Assembly: GCA_023229845.1 (NCBI GenBank)
Contig: JALNYK010000021.1
Span: forward strand, 1 to 57,649
DNA length: 57,649 bases
Reading direction: 5' to 3'
From: Gallionella sp.
Lineage (GTDB): Bacteria > Pseudomonadota > Gammaproteobacteria > Burkholderiales > Gallionellaceae
Position 1 is the stretch's first letter. Every line of letters starts with the position of its first letter. Positions 17,235 to 25,269 of the stretch are shown here, in pieces. Below the pieces are notes generated by a model. It saw only the letters and a list, made by a program, of their open reading frames with translations. It was not told the origin of the DNA and ran no database searches. Position numbers and translations under genes: made by a program.

Positions 17235-19337
17235 TCAGGCGCAAATGTAATAGGCGACGACCTCGTTTCCCTTCCCGGCGAATTCCAGCCGATAAGCCAT
17301 TCCTCGCACCAGCGCCAGTCCCCGCCCATGCTGCGCCGACGCCGGCACATCGCCCGGCCCGGCAAACAGCGCGGCATGATCGAAGCCGTCGCCACTGTCC
17401 TGCACGCGTATTTTTATGCCATATTTACCCTCGATCATCACCTTTTCGATCTCGATTTCGATCGATGCGCGACTCAGCGCACGCAGGCCCTCTTCGCGCA
17501 AATGCAAATAATGCTCGAAACCTTCTGCGCCATGTTTCAGGCCGGAGTCGAGTTTCAGCACGCCATGATCCAGCGCATTGTTGAACAGTTCCGACAGGAT
17601 CACGTACAGCGCCGCATGATATTCTGCGGCGGCATGGATCTTCCCGACCATCTGGGTCAACAGCGGAACCGCATCGAGATATTTAAGTTCATCCTCACCC
17701 AGACGGAACGTCAGCTTCCAGCGGCTGCCCGTTTCACCGCTACCGGAATGGCTCAAGTGGCACATCAACCCGTCCAGCTCGTTCTGCGGCGACAGGTTCA
17801 CCAAGGCCAGCGACACATCGTCGTGCGCGGGCATCCCCTGCAAGTGTCGCTTCAAGGCTTGAGCCAAGCTATCAAAGCGGCTACCGGGGACATTGCGCAG
17901 CAGGACTTCCTGAATACGTTCCCTGCCGAACTGTTCGCCAACGGGGGATTCCGCTTCCGGCAAACCGTCCGAGAACAGGAACAGCTGCCCATCCTCCTCG
18001 TAATGGAACGCCTCGACCTCGGGAGAAAATCCGTCTTCGCCGAGTATCCCCAGCGGCAAATTGCGCGAATGCCATTCATGCAGCACCCCTCCATCCTTCC
18101 CGATCAGGATGAGCGCAGGAATCCCGCCGTTCCACACCTCGATCACCCGGTCGCGAAAATCCACCGAAACCAGCGCCGCGCCGACAAATCGATCCGCTGG
18201 CATCAGGCGATAAATCTTGGCATTTAATTCTTCGGCGATGCGCGACACCGGGAAGCCCTTCTTCGACATCGCGCTGAACACCTGACTGAGCGGCAACAGA
18301 TTCATTGCGGCAATCAGTCCATGTCCTACCGCATCGGCCAATAATACATGCAGATGTCCATCCGGCGTGCGCGCCGTCAAGATCAAGTCGCCGCTGTAAT
18401 GGGTTGCCGGACTGATCATGATGCGCACGGCGGGATCGGGAGCGCCATAGGCCGCCGTGATACGCCCCATAATGTCACTGCCGATGCGCAACTCCTCCTC
18501 GGTGTGGTCATGATATTTTTCCAGCGCCTGTATCTTCGATGCCAACTGCCGGTACAGCTCCTCGATCTGGGCGATGAAACCGTTGAAGGCCAGCGCGATA
18601 TGCCCGAGTTCGTCTTTCCCTCGCACCCGGGCACGTCTGGAGAAATCTCCGGACTCGCGCACTTCCAGCATGGCCTGCTCCAGTTCCACCACCGATCCCG
18701 TGACTCTCCTGATGATCCAGCCGATCAACAGAAACAGCAGTAACTGCAGCAATATCTGGCCACCGACGAGGACAAGACCGAACCTGCTCAGCTTGCGGTA
18801 CTCGGCTTCGAGATCAACGACCAAGCTGATCGCCCCCAGCACTGTTCCTTCCGGCACTTGATGGCACTGCAAACAGTTGGTCCCGTGGCTATCCTTGCCC
18901 GCGGCAAACGGGACGGACACATGCAAGGTGCGCTTGCCGTCGTGAAAAATCTCGGCTTGCGACACATTCGCGGACATCGCCGCGAGATCCAGCGCATCGC
19001 CCAGCAACTCGTCCGCAACATTGTCGCCATACTGGTTGCGCACAGCAGCAGCCCGCACCAGATGGAAGTCCGTCACCCCCTGCTGCTTCGCCATCTTGCC
19101 GAGGAAAGCGGCGCGCAGCTCCGGGTTTGTGATCGAGCCACTCAACATCATCGCATTCAAGCTCAGGAACGACTGCGTCGCGCTATTCTCGGCGCGCAGC
19201 CGGACATCCGCGAGCATATTCTCCTCGAACCGGTGCATCACCCATATCTGCGCCAGCGGCAGCACGAGCAGCAAGGACAGCTGGATAGGCAGGTGCAGCT
19301 TCTTGGCCAGCGAAAGATTGCGCCACCATGTCTTCAT
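17235..19337 (-). CDS. Membrane haem-c sensor + HAMP + PP2C (SpoIIE) phosphatase + RsbW-like ATPase
   Basis: 700 residues. TM1 (about 14-35), a periplasmic region with a c-type haem motif CLQCH (155-159), TM2 (187-210), HAMP (211-265), SpoIIE/PP2C phosphatase (about 290-515) and a C-terminal HATPase_c_2 kinase-like domain (about 540-700). PP2C metal ligands are in place: SGD (D317), ADAVGHG (D335), SDGLPEA (D457), HDDVSL. The ATPase keeps its N box (ELFNNALDHG) and G boxes (DSGDGFD, GRGLALV). The ATG at 19337 has GGAG seven bases upstream and aligns with the start of the chemoreceptor at 39676. It is followed by its likely substrate, the STAS protein, and preceded by cheB. Predicted to be a redox- or ligand-gated switch for STAS phosphorylation. 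Confidence 0.9.
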   Translation of the reverse strand: MKTWWRNLSLAKKLHLPIQLSLLLVLPLAQIWVMHRFEENMLADVRLRAENSATQSFLSLNAMMLSGSITNPELRAAFLGKMAKQQGVTDFHLVRAAAVRNQYGDNVADELLGDALDLAAMSANVSQAEIFHDGKRTLHVSVPFAAGKDSHGTNCLQCHQVPEGTVLGAISLVVDLEAEYRKLSRFGLVLVGGQILLQLLLFLLIGWIIRRVTGSVVELEQAMLEVRESGDFSRRARVRGKDELGHIALAFNGFIAQIEELYRQLASKIQALEKYHDHTEEELRIGSDIMGRITAAYGAPDPAVRIMISPATHYSGDLILTARTPDGHLHVLLADAVGHGLIAAMNLLPLSQVFSAMSKKGFPVSRIAEELNAKIYRLMPADRFVGAALVSVDFRDRVIEVWNGGIPALILIGKDGGVLHEWHSRNLPLGILGEDGFSPEVEAFHYEEDGQLFLFSDGLPEAESPVGEQFGRERIQEVLLRNVPGSRFDSLAQALKRHLQGMPAHDDVSLALVNLSPQNELDGLMCHLSHSGSGETGSRWKLTFRLGEDELKYLDAVPLLTQMVGKIHAAAEYHAALYVILSELFNNALDHGVLKLDSGLKHGAEGFEHYLHLREEGLRALSRASIEIEIEKVMIEGKYGIKIRVQDSGDGFDHAALFAGPGDVPASAQHGRGLALVRGMAYRLEFAGKGNEVVAYYICA

Positions 19338-19395
19338 GCAGCGCTCCGCCGGCAAACCGCCCGAAATGAAACGAAATGGGAACCGTACATCATCG

Positions 19396-20496
19396 CTAAA
19401 CCCGGTTGCCTCGACCGCAGCTCGCCAGATAATCCAGCGTCCGGCGCGCGACGTTCTGCAACGGCAACACCTCGGCCGCGCCGCCCAACGCGATCGCCTC
19501 GCGCGGCATGCCGAACACCACGCAGCTCGCCTCGTCCTGCGCGATCGTGAACGAGCCGGCCTGCTTCATTTCCAGCATGCCCTGCGCGCCGTCCTTGCCC
19601 ATGCCGGTGAGGATAATGCCCATCGCATTCGCACCGGCGACATTGGCCGCCGAACGGAACAGCACATCCACCGACGGACGATGGCGATTCACCGGCGGCC
19701 CCTGGTTCAACTCGGTCATGTAGTTCGCGCCGCTACGCTTGAGCAGCAGATGCGAATGACCCGGTGCGATGTAGGCATGGCCCGGCAGGATGCGCTCGTT
19801 GTGCTCCGCCTCCTTGACCGAAATCTTGCACAGACTGTTCAACCGCTCAGCGAACGACTTGGTGAAGTTCTCCGGCATATGCTGGGTCACCAGGATGCCC
19901 GGCACATCGGCCGGAAAACGGGTCAGCACCTCCTTGATCGCCTCGGTGCCACCGGTCGACGCGCCGATGATAATCAGCTTCTCGGTCGACGCGAAACGCA
20001 CGGGCACATTGGAAGGCAGGATCGCATCCGCGGAAAGCTTCTCCTGCACCACCATGGGCGCGACCGTCTTTTTCGCGTGCACATGCGACTGCGCGGCGGC
20101 GCGTATCTTGTCGGCGATCTCGGCAGCGTATTCCTCCATGCCGCGCGCGATGTCCATCTTCGGCTTGGAAACGAAGTCCACCGCGCCCAGTTCCAGCGCG
20201 CGGAACGTGATGTCGGAACCGCGCTCGGTCAGCGTCGAGACCATCACCACCGGCATCGGCCGCAAGCGCATCAGCCGTTCGAGGAAATCCAGCCCGTCCA
20301 TCTTGGGCATTTCCACATCCAGCGTCAGCACATCCGGATTCAGCGCCTTGATCATTTCGCGCGCCACGATCGGATCGGGCGCCGCGCCGACACACACCAT
20401 ATCCTTCTCGCGGTCGATGATCTCCTTCATCACGTTGCGGATCAGCGCAGAGTCGTCAACCACCAGCACTTTGATTTTGCGATTTTCCATGTTCAT
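19396..20496 (-). CDS. cheB: Chemotaxis methylesterase/deamidase CheB
   Basis: Removes methyl groups from chemoreceptors when phosphorylated by CheA. 366 residues. N-terminal receiver with phosphoacceptor D60 (LTLDVEMPKMDG). C-terminal methylesterase with the catalytic triad visible: S180 in IIGASTGGTEA, H206 in TQHMPENF, D302 in GMGKDGAQGM. A second in-frame ATG at 20490 has GGA six bases upstream and is equally plausible. Downstream of cheD; a palindromic repeat lies between them. Confidence 0.96.
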   Translation of the reverse strand: MNMENRKIKVLVVDDSALIRNVMKEIIDREKDMVCVGAAPDPIVAREMIKALNPDVLTLDVEMPKMDGLDFLERLMRLRPMPVVMVSTLTERGSDITFRALELGAVDFVSKPKMDIARGMEEYAAEIADKIRAAAQSHVHAKKTVAPMVVQEKLSADAILPSNVPVRFASTEKLIIIGASTGGTEAIKEVLTRFPADVPGILVTQHMPENFTKSFAERLNSLCKISVKEAEHNERILPGHAYIAPGHSHLLLKRSGANYMTELNQGPPVNRHRPSVDVLFRSAANVAGANAMGIILTGMGKDGAQGMLEMKQAGSFTIAQDEASCVVFGMPREAIALGGAAEVLPLQNVARRTLDYLASCGRGNRV

Positions 20497-20522
20497 TCCA
20501 GCCAGATAATTTTGTTACCGCC

Positions 20523-20598
20523 GTAGGGGCACGGCGGCGTCAATTCCACACGCAGCTTGCTGCGTAGTGGATTGCCCGATTTTGTTGCGCCGCGCCCC
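20523..20598. repeat. Dispersed repeats between cheD and cheB
   Basis: Starts with GTAGGGGCACGGCGGCG, half of the GC palindrome also seen at 31045, 33211 and 36359. It continues into a stretch of about 59 bases (20539-20598) that reappears with roughly 85 percent identity at 22331-22389, before cheR. The shared part includes ACGCAG-CTTG-CTGCGT, a six-base stem with a four-base loop. Confidence 0.7.
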
Positions 20599-20606
20599 CC
20601 GCACAA

Positions 20607-21221
20607 TCAGTCGAACAATTCCACGTCGCCCTCCACCTTGGAATAGCGCAGGCGCAGCTTGTATTCCGACTCGCGATCCACGATGGTGTTGTTGTGAACA
20701 TTCCTCAGCTTTTTCACCCGCACCAAGCCGGTCGCGGGAAAAAAATATACCTTGCGCGGATAGATATCCAACAGATCTTGGGCCAGCACCGGAATGTTCT
20801 CGGTATGCAGAAACTCCAGCACGAATTCCGCATTGCGCTCCCCCACGTTACCGACCGTAAAGCCGCGCAACACCGCGCCGCCGCCGAACACCTTGGCCTC
20901 AAGATGCTCGCGCTTCGCGCCTATCTTGAGCAGCTGGTTGATCAGTATCTCCATCGCATAAGCGCCGTAACGTGCCGAATCGCCAAGCGGGCTCCCCTGA
21001 TCGCCGCCCGCATCCGGCAGCATGAAGTGGTTCATCCCGCCGATGCCGCTCCTGCGATCGCGGATGCAGGCGCACACGCACGATCCCAGTACCGTCACCA
21101 GCACCATGTCGCGCGCAGTCGCGTAATACTCGCCCGGCAATATCTTGGCTGCTTCAGTGCCGTGCTCGCGATCGTAATAAACGTTCGGGGCCAGAACCTC
21201 TTCGTAGCCATGCACGGTCAT
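20607..21221 (-). CDS. cheD: Chemoreceptor glutamine deamidase CheD
   Basis: Deamidates receptor glutamines; in some species also binds CheC or helps CheY-P turnover. 204 residues. The catalytic cysteine is C48 in VTVLGSCVCACIRD and the histidine H65 in GGMNHFMLPD; the FGGGAVLRGF loop follows. Its ATG overlaps the cheR stop (ATGA). No cheC is present in the window; CheZ serves as phosphatase instead. Confidence 0.95.
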   Translation of the reverse strand: MTVHGYEEVLAPNVYYDREHGTEAAKILPGEYYATARDMVLVTVLGSCVCACIRDRRSGIGGMNHFMLPDAGGDQGSPLGDSARYGAYAMEILINQLLKIGAKREHLEAKVFGGGAVLRGFTVGNVGERNAEFVLEFLHTENIPVLAQDLLDIYPRKVYFFPATGLVRVKKLRNVHNNTIVDRESEYKLRLRYSKVEGDVELFD

Positions 21222-22114
21222 CCGCGCTCCCTTTCCCTGCTCGGCAGCAGGCCCGAACCATGCTGAGCCCGGTGTTTCGCCAATTCGTACACCGTCTTGC
21301 CGCGTAGCGATAACAGATGCCCGGCGTTATGGAAACTCTCCGAATGTCCGGCGAACAACAAACCGTCGGGCTGCAATAACGGGACAAACCGCTCCAATAT
21401 TTTAAGCTGCGTCTGCTTGTCGAAATAGATCATCACATTGCGGCAAAAAATCGCGTCCAGCGGACCACGCACCGGCCATTCCGGGCTCAGCAGATTCACC
21501 TGCCGGAAGGTGATCAGGTTGCGCAACTCCGGGCGCACCCGCACATAGCCTGCTTGCGCCCCGGCTCCCTTGAGGAAAAATCGTTTCACCAGATCGGGCG
21601 ACAGCTTCTCCACCCGCTCCAGAGGATAGATGCCGGCCTCGGCCTTGGCCAGAACATTGGTGTCCAGATCGGTCGCGAGTATCTTCACCGGAGGCGTAAA
21701 CGTGCCGAACGCATCCACCATCGTCATCGCCATCGAATAAGGCTCCTCGCCGGTCGATGCGGCGGAACACCACAACTCGATATGCCTTCCCTTGTGCTTG
21801 AGCGCATGCTCGGCCAGCAACGGAAAATGGTGCGGTTCGCGAAAGAATGCCGTCAGGTTGGTGGTCAATGAATTGACGAACGCCTCCCATTCCGCTGAAT
21901 CGTTGTTCTCCAGCAGCGCCAGATACTCGCTGAAACTGCCGATGCCGGTCGCGCGCAATCGCCGCGCCAGACGACTGTAAACCATGTCCTGCTTGGAGGG
22001 GTTCAGCGAGATGCCGGCATGATCGTAGATCAGCTTGCGCACCCGCTCGAAATCCTTGCTCGTAAACACGAACTCGCGATCACGTCCGGCGCCGGATTGA
22101 AAATTGTTGCCCAT
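21218..22114 (-). CDS. cheR: Chemotaxis methyltransferase CheR
   Basis: Methylates glutamates of chemoreceptors with S-adenosylmethionine. 298 residues from the ATG at 22114, which has GAGG six bases upstream; the open frame runs further to 22210 but that extension is not CheR-like. The N-terminal helical domain is followed by the SAM-binding motif ELWCSAASTGEEPYSMAM and DAIFCRNVMIYFD. Only one receptor in the window (22437) ends in a CheR-docking pentapeptide. Confidence 0.96.
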   Translation of the reverse strand: MGNNFQSGAGRDREFVFTSKDFERVRKLIYDHAGISLNPSKQDMVYSRLARRLRATGIGSFSEYLALLENNDSAEWEAFVNSLTTNLTAFFREPHHFPLLAEHALKHKGRHIELWCSAASTGEEPYSMAMTMVDAFGTFTPPVKILATDLDTNVLAKAEAGIYPLERVEKLSPDLVKRFFLKGAGAQAGYVRVRPELRNLITFRQVNLLSPEWPVRGPLDAIFCRNVMIYFDKQTQLKILERFVPLLQPDGLLFAGHSESFHNAGHLLSLRGKTVYELAKHRAQHGSGLLPSRERERG

Positions 22115-22436
22115 GCTCCGCCTCACTTCAACTTGACGACCATGAAAATGGTCTTCGATGCCCGCAATACGCCATCCGGCAGAACATATCCCTTGTTCGT
22201 CGCAGACCAATTGCTACGCATGGTTACTCTTTCGTACAAAACATTTTCGGTATGAGCCGCTTCGGCACAGCCTGTCTTAAGCCAGTCGAAGTGCTCATAC
22301 CGAACATGTTTCATGTAGAGGCGCGATTGTGTCAACTTCACACGCAGCTTGCCGCGTAGTGTATTGCCTGATTTTGTTGCATCACGCCCTTCTAAGGATA
22401 ATGCACAGGGCGCGATGAATCGCACCCCTACTACAA
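22115..22436. other. 322-base gap upstream of cheR with a repeat
   Basis: Holds the cheR ribosome site and, at 22331-22389, a second copy of the repeat of about 59 bases that also sits between cheD and cheB. The copy here has lost one stem pairing (GCCGCGT in place of GCTGCGT). An open frame on the minus strand spans part of the gap but has no recognisable product. No sigma28 element seen. Confidence 0.5.
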
Positions 22437-24677
22437 TTAAAACTCTTCCCACTCCTCGTCGTCCGCGGCCTTGGGCTTGGGCTTGGCGACCGCCTTGGCC
22501 GGAGCTTTCGCGGGTGCGGCCCTGCGCGCCGGAGCTGCAACCGGGGCGCGACGCGCCGCAACCGCCGTACTGCCGCTCTCGTCCACCTTGAACGTCGCCA
22601 CAGCGACCGCGAGGTTCTGCGCCTGCTCTTCCAGCGATTCCGCTGCCGCTGCCGCTTCCTCGACCAGCGCCGCATTCTGCTGCGTCACTTCGTCCATCTG
22701 GGTGATCGCGGTGTTCACCTGTTCGATACCCTGGCTCTGCTCGGAGGATGCTGCGGTGATCTCGGACATGATGTCGGTCACGCGCTTGATCGAAGTCACA
22801 ATCTCTTCCATCGTCTGGCCGGCTTGGGCGACCAGTTTGCTGCCGCCTTCGACCTTCTCGACCGAGTCGCCGATCAGGGTCTTGATCTCCTTCGCTGCCG
22901 CCGCGGAACGTTGCGCCAGATTGCGCACTTCGCCGGCCACGACCGCAAAGCCGCGGCCCTGTTCGCCCGCACGCGCCGCTTCAACCGCGGCGTTCAGCGC
23001 AAGGATGTTGGTCTGGAACGCGATGCCGTCGATCACGCTGATGATGTCGACGATCTTGCGCGACGATTCGTTGATCGAGTCCATCGTGGTGACCACTTGA
23101 CCCACCACCGCGCCGCCCTTGCCGGCAACGTCCGATGCGCCGATCGCGAGCTGGTTGGCCTGCTTGGCGTTCTCGGCGTTCTGCTTCACGGTCGAGGTCA
23201 GTTCTTCCATGCTGGAGGCGGTCTCTTCCAAGCTGCTGGCCTGTTCTTCGGTGCGCTGCGACAGGTCGGCGTTGCCGGAGGCGATTTCCTTGGAAGCGGT
23301 GTTGATGGTGTCGGTGGAGTCCTTGATCTGGCCCACCAGTTCCTTCAAATTGGACACGGTGCCGTTGACGCCGACCTTCATGTCGTTGAAGGAGCCGGCG
23401 TATTCCTTGCTGATGGTCTGCGTCAGGTCGCCCTTGGCCAAGGCGTTGGCGACGCGCACGACGTCGGCGATGCCGGTCTCGGTGACGTTGGACAGCTGGT
23501 TCAGCAGTTCGGACAGTTCCTTGGTGTAGCCGGCCTTGCCGGTCATGTCCATCTTGGTGCTGAAGCTGCCGCGCACCGCGGCATCTTCGACGATGGCCTT
23601 GATCTCGGCGACGATCTTGGTCAGCGCATCGACCGTGCCGTTCACGCCCTGCTTGGTCTGGTCGAACATGCCCGGGTATTCCTTGGTGACCTTCTGCGAC
23701 AGGTCGCCGTTGGCCAGCGCGGTGGCGACGCGGACGGTGTCCTTCAGCGCGCCGTCGATGGTGTCGCTCAATTGATTCAGCAGGTCGGACAGTTCCTTGG
23801 TGTAGCCGGCCTTGCCTTCTTGCTTCATTTTGTAACTGAACGTGCCGCGCACCGCGGCGTCTTCGACAATCAGCTTGATCTCGGCGACGATGCCGCGCAG
23901 GCTGTCCTGCATGACCTTCAGCGAATACACCAAGCTAGTGGTATCGCCCGGCCTGATCGCCAGGTTGACGGACAGGTCGCCGTTGGCGATCTTGTGCACT
24001 GCTTCGGCCGCATAGTCGGGTTCGCCGCCCAACTGCTTCATCAGGTTGCGTACGATCATCAGCGCGATGACGACACCGACTATCACCGCGATGATAGCCA
24101 GCACGATGATCATGACCAGGGCGCTGCCTACCGCCTTGTTGGCTTCTTCACCGGTTTTAGTCATCGATTCGACCTGATGGTCGATGAGGCCACCAATGGA
24201 TGCAATGTAGGCGTCTTGGAGATCCATTGCCGTCTCCATCATGTAAATTTTCGCTTCTGCCTGTTTGCCTTCCTTCTGTAGTTTAATAAATTGATCTTGC
24301 GCAGCAACATACTTGGCGCGTGCGTCCAGCACAACAGCCAATGCGGCCTTGCCTGACGCAGATGCGACCGATTGTTCGATTTTTTCCAGGTTTTCCTTGA
24401 TGAATTTTCGCTTTTCCTCAATGCCGTCCAGTTCTTTCTGGATGTTGTCCTGGCCGCTGACCAGCAGGGAGTCACGCATCAATATACCGATGGCATTGAC
24501 ACCATCCACCATGTTATTCGCCCACACGGTCTTGGGAAATTTGTCGTGGATGAGCGCATCCATGTCGGAGTTGATACTGCGCATGTTGCTGATGCCCAGC
24601 GCCGCGATGATGATCATCAGCGCGATCACCGCGCCAAACCCCAGACCCAGTCGTTTCCCTACGGTCATACTTGCCAT
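22437..24677 (-). CDS. Chemoreceptor with repeated HAMP units and CheR pentapeptide
   Basis: Methyl-accepting chemotaxis protein, 746 residues. TM1 (11-30), a periplasmic four-helix-bundle sensor (31-183), TM2 (185-210), HAMP, then two tandem 92-residue HAMP-like units starting at 263 and 355 (IVAEIKxIVEDAAVRG in both), then the signalling hairpin with the tip FQTNILALNAAVEAARAGEQ. It ends in EWEEF, which fits the CheR/CheB docking pentapeptide pattern (x-W-x-x-F). AGGAG precedes the ATG. Preceded by cheW and followed by cheR, so probably the main adapting receptor of this cluster. Confidence 0.93.
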   Translation of the reverse strand: MASMTVGKRLGLGFGAVIALMIIIAALGISNMRSINSDMDALIHDKFPKTVWANNMVDGVNAIGILMRDSLLVSGQDNIQKELDGIEEKRKFIKENLEKIEQSVASASGKAALAVVLDARAKYVAAQDQFIKLQKEGKQAEAKIYMMETAMDLQDAYIASIGGLIDHQVESMTKTGEEANKAVGSALVMIIVLAIIAVIVGVVIALMIVRNLMKQLGGEPDYAAEAVHKIANGDLSVNLAIRPGDTTSLVYSLKVMQDSLRGIVAEIKLIVEDAAVRGTFSYKMKQEGKAGYTKELSDLLNQLSDTIDGALKDTVRVATALANGDLSQKVTKEYPGMFDQTKQGVNGTVDALTKIVAEIKAIVEDAAVRGSFSTKMDMTGKAGYTKELSELLNQLSNVTETGIADVVRVANALAKGDLTQTISKEYAGSFNDMKVGVNGTVSNLKELVGQIKDSTDTINTASKEIASGNADLSQRTEEQASSLEETASSMEELTSTVKQNAENAKQANQLAIGASDVAGKGGAVVGQVVTTMDSINESSRKIVDIISVIDGIAFQTNILALNAAVEAARAGEQGRGFAVVAGEVRNLAQRSAAAAKEIKTLIGDSVEKVEGGSKLVAQAGQTMEEIVTSIKRVTDIMSEITAASSEQSQGIEQVNTAITQMDEVTQQNAALVEEAAAAAESLEEQAQNLAVAVATFKVDESGSTAVAARRAPVAAPARRAAPAKAPAKAVAKPKPKAADDEEWEEF

Positions 24678-24708
24678 GATGTTTCTCCTGTTATTGTTCG
24701 ATGCGTGA

Positions 24709-25194
24709 TCAGGCTGCAGCCATTTCGACCAGATCCATGTCGCGGCTGGTCATCAGTTTCTCGATGTCGACGACGATGATCATGCGGTCGTCCACGGTGC
24801 CTAGGCCGGTGATGTACTGGGTATCCATCGCCCCGCTGAATTCCGGTGCAGCCTTGAGTTGCTCCGGCGTCAGCGCGATCACGTCGGACACGCCGTCCAC
24901 GACGATGCCGACCACGCGCTTGGCGATGTTCAGGATAATCACCACGGTGAACTGGTCGTATTCGACCTTGCCGAGATTGAACTTGATGCGCATGTCCACG
25001 ATAGGCACGATGATGCCGCGCAAATTGATCACGCCCTTGATGAACGGCGGCGCATTGGCGATCGTGGTCACCGCGTCGTAACCGCGGATCTCCTGGACCT
25101 TGAGGATGTCGATACCGTATTCCTCGCTGCCCAGCGTGAACGTCAGCAGTTCGCGGCTGCCGGCCTCCGCTGCCGGCCCCTGATTTTCCTGCAT
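24709..25194 (-). CDS. cheW: Chemotaxis coupling protein CheW
   Basis: Adaptor linking receptors to CheA. 161 residues, a single CheW domain starting at LLTFTLGSEEYGIDILKVQE with the NLRGIIVPIVDMRIKF strand pair. It is the only stand-alone CheW in the window although there are two CheA proteins and two CheVs. Located between a receptor gene and cheA2. Confidence 0.96.
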   Translation of the reverse strand: MQENQGPAAEAGSRELLTFTLGSEEYGIDILKVQEIRGYDAVTTIANAPPFIKGVINLRGIIVPIVDMRIKFNLGKVEYDQFTVVIILNIAKRVVGIVVDGVSDVIALTPEQLKAAPEFSGAMDTQYITGLGTVDDRMIIVVDIEKLMTSRDMDLVEMAAA

Positions 25195-25269
25195 GGTGAG
25201 TCTCCTCTCGAAACGCGGCGTTCAGCCGTCACCGCCATTAAAAATAGAACGTGGAACACTGGCAGCGCG

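Noticed and set aside
20607..20630. C-terminal GDVELFD of CheD as a CheR docking site
   Set aside because: CheD is not a receptor and the residue before ELF is not aromatic; chance similarity.
22838..24281. Long plus-strand open frame (485 codons) opposite the chemoreceptor
   Set aside because: It mirrors the helical, GC-biased codons of the minus-strand receptor, is rich in His/Arg/Gly without a fold, and has no ribosome site. A shadow of the real gene.
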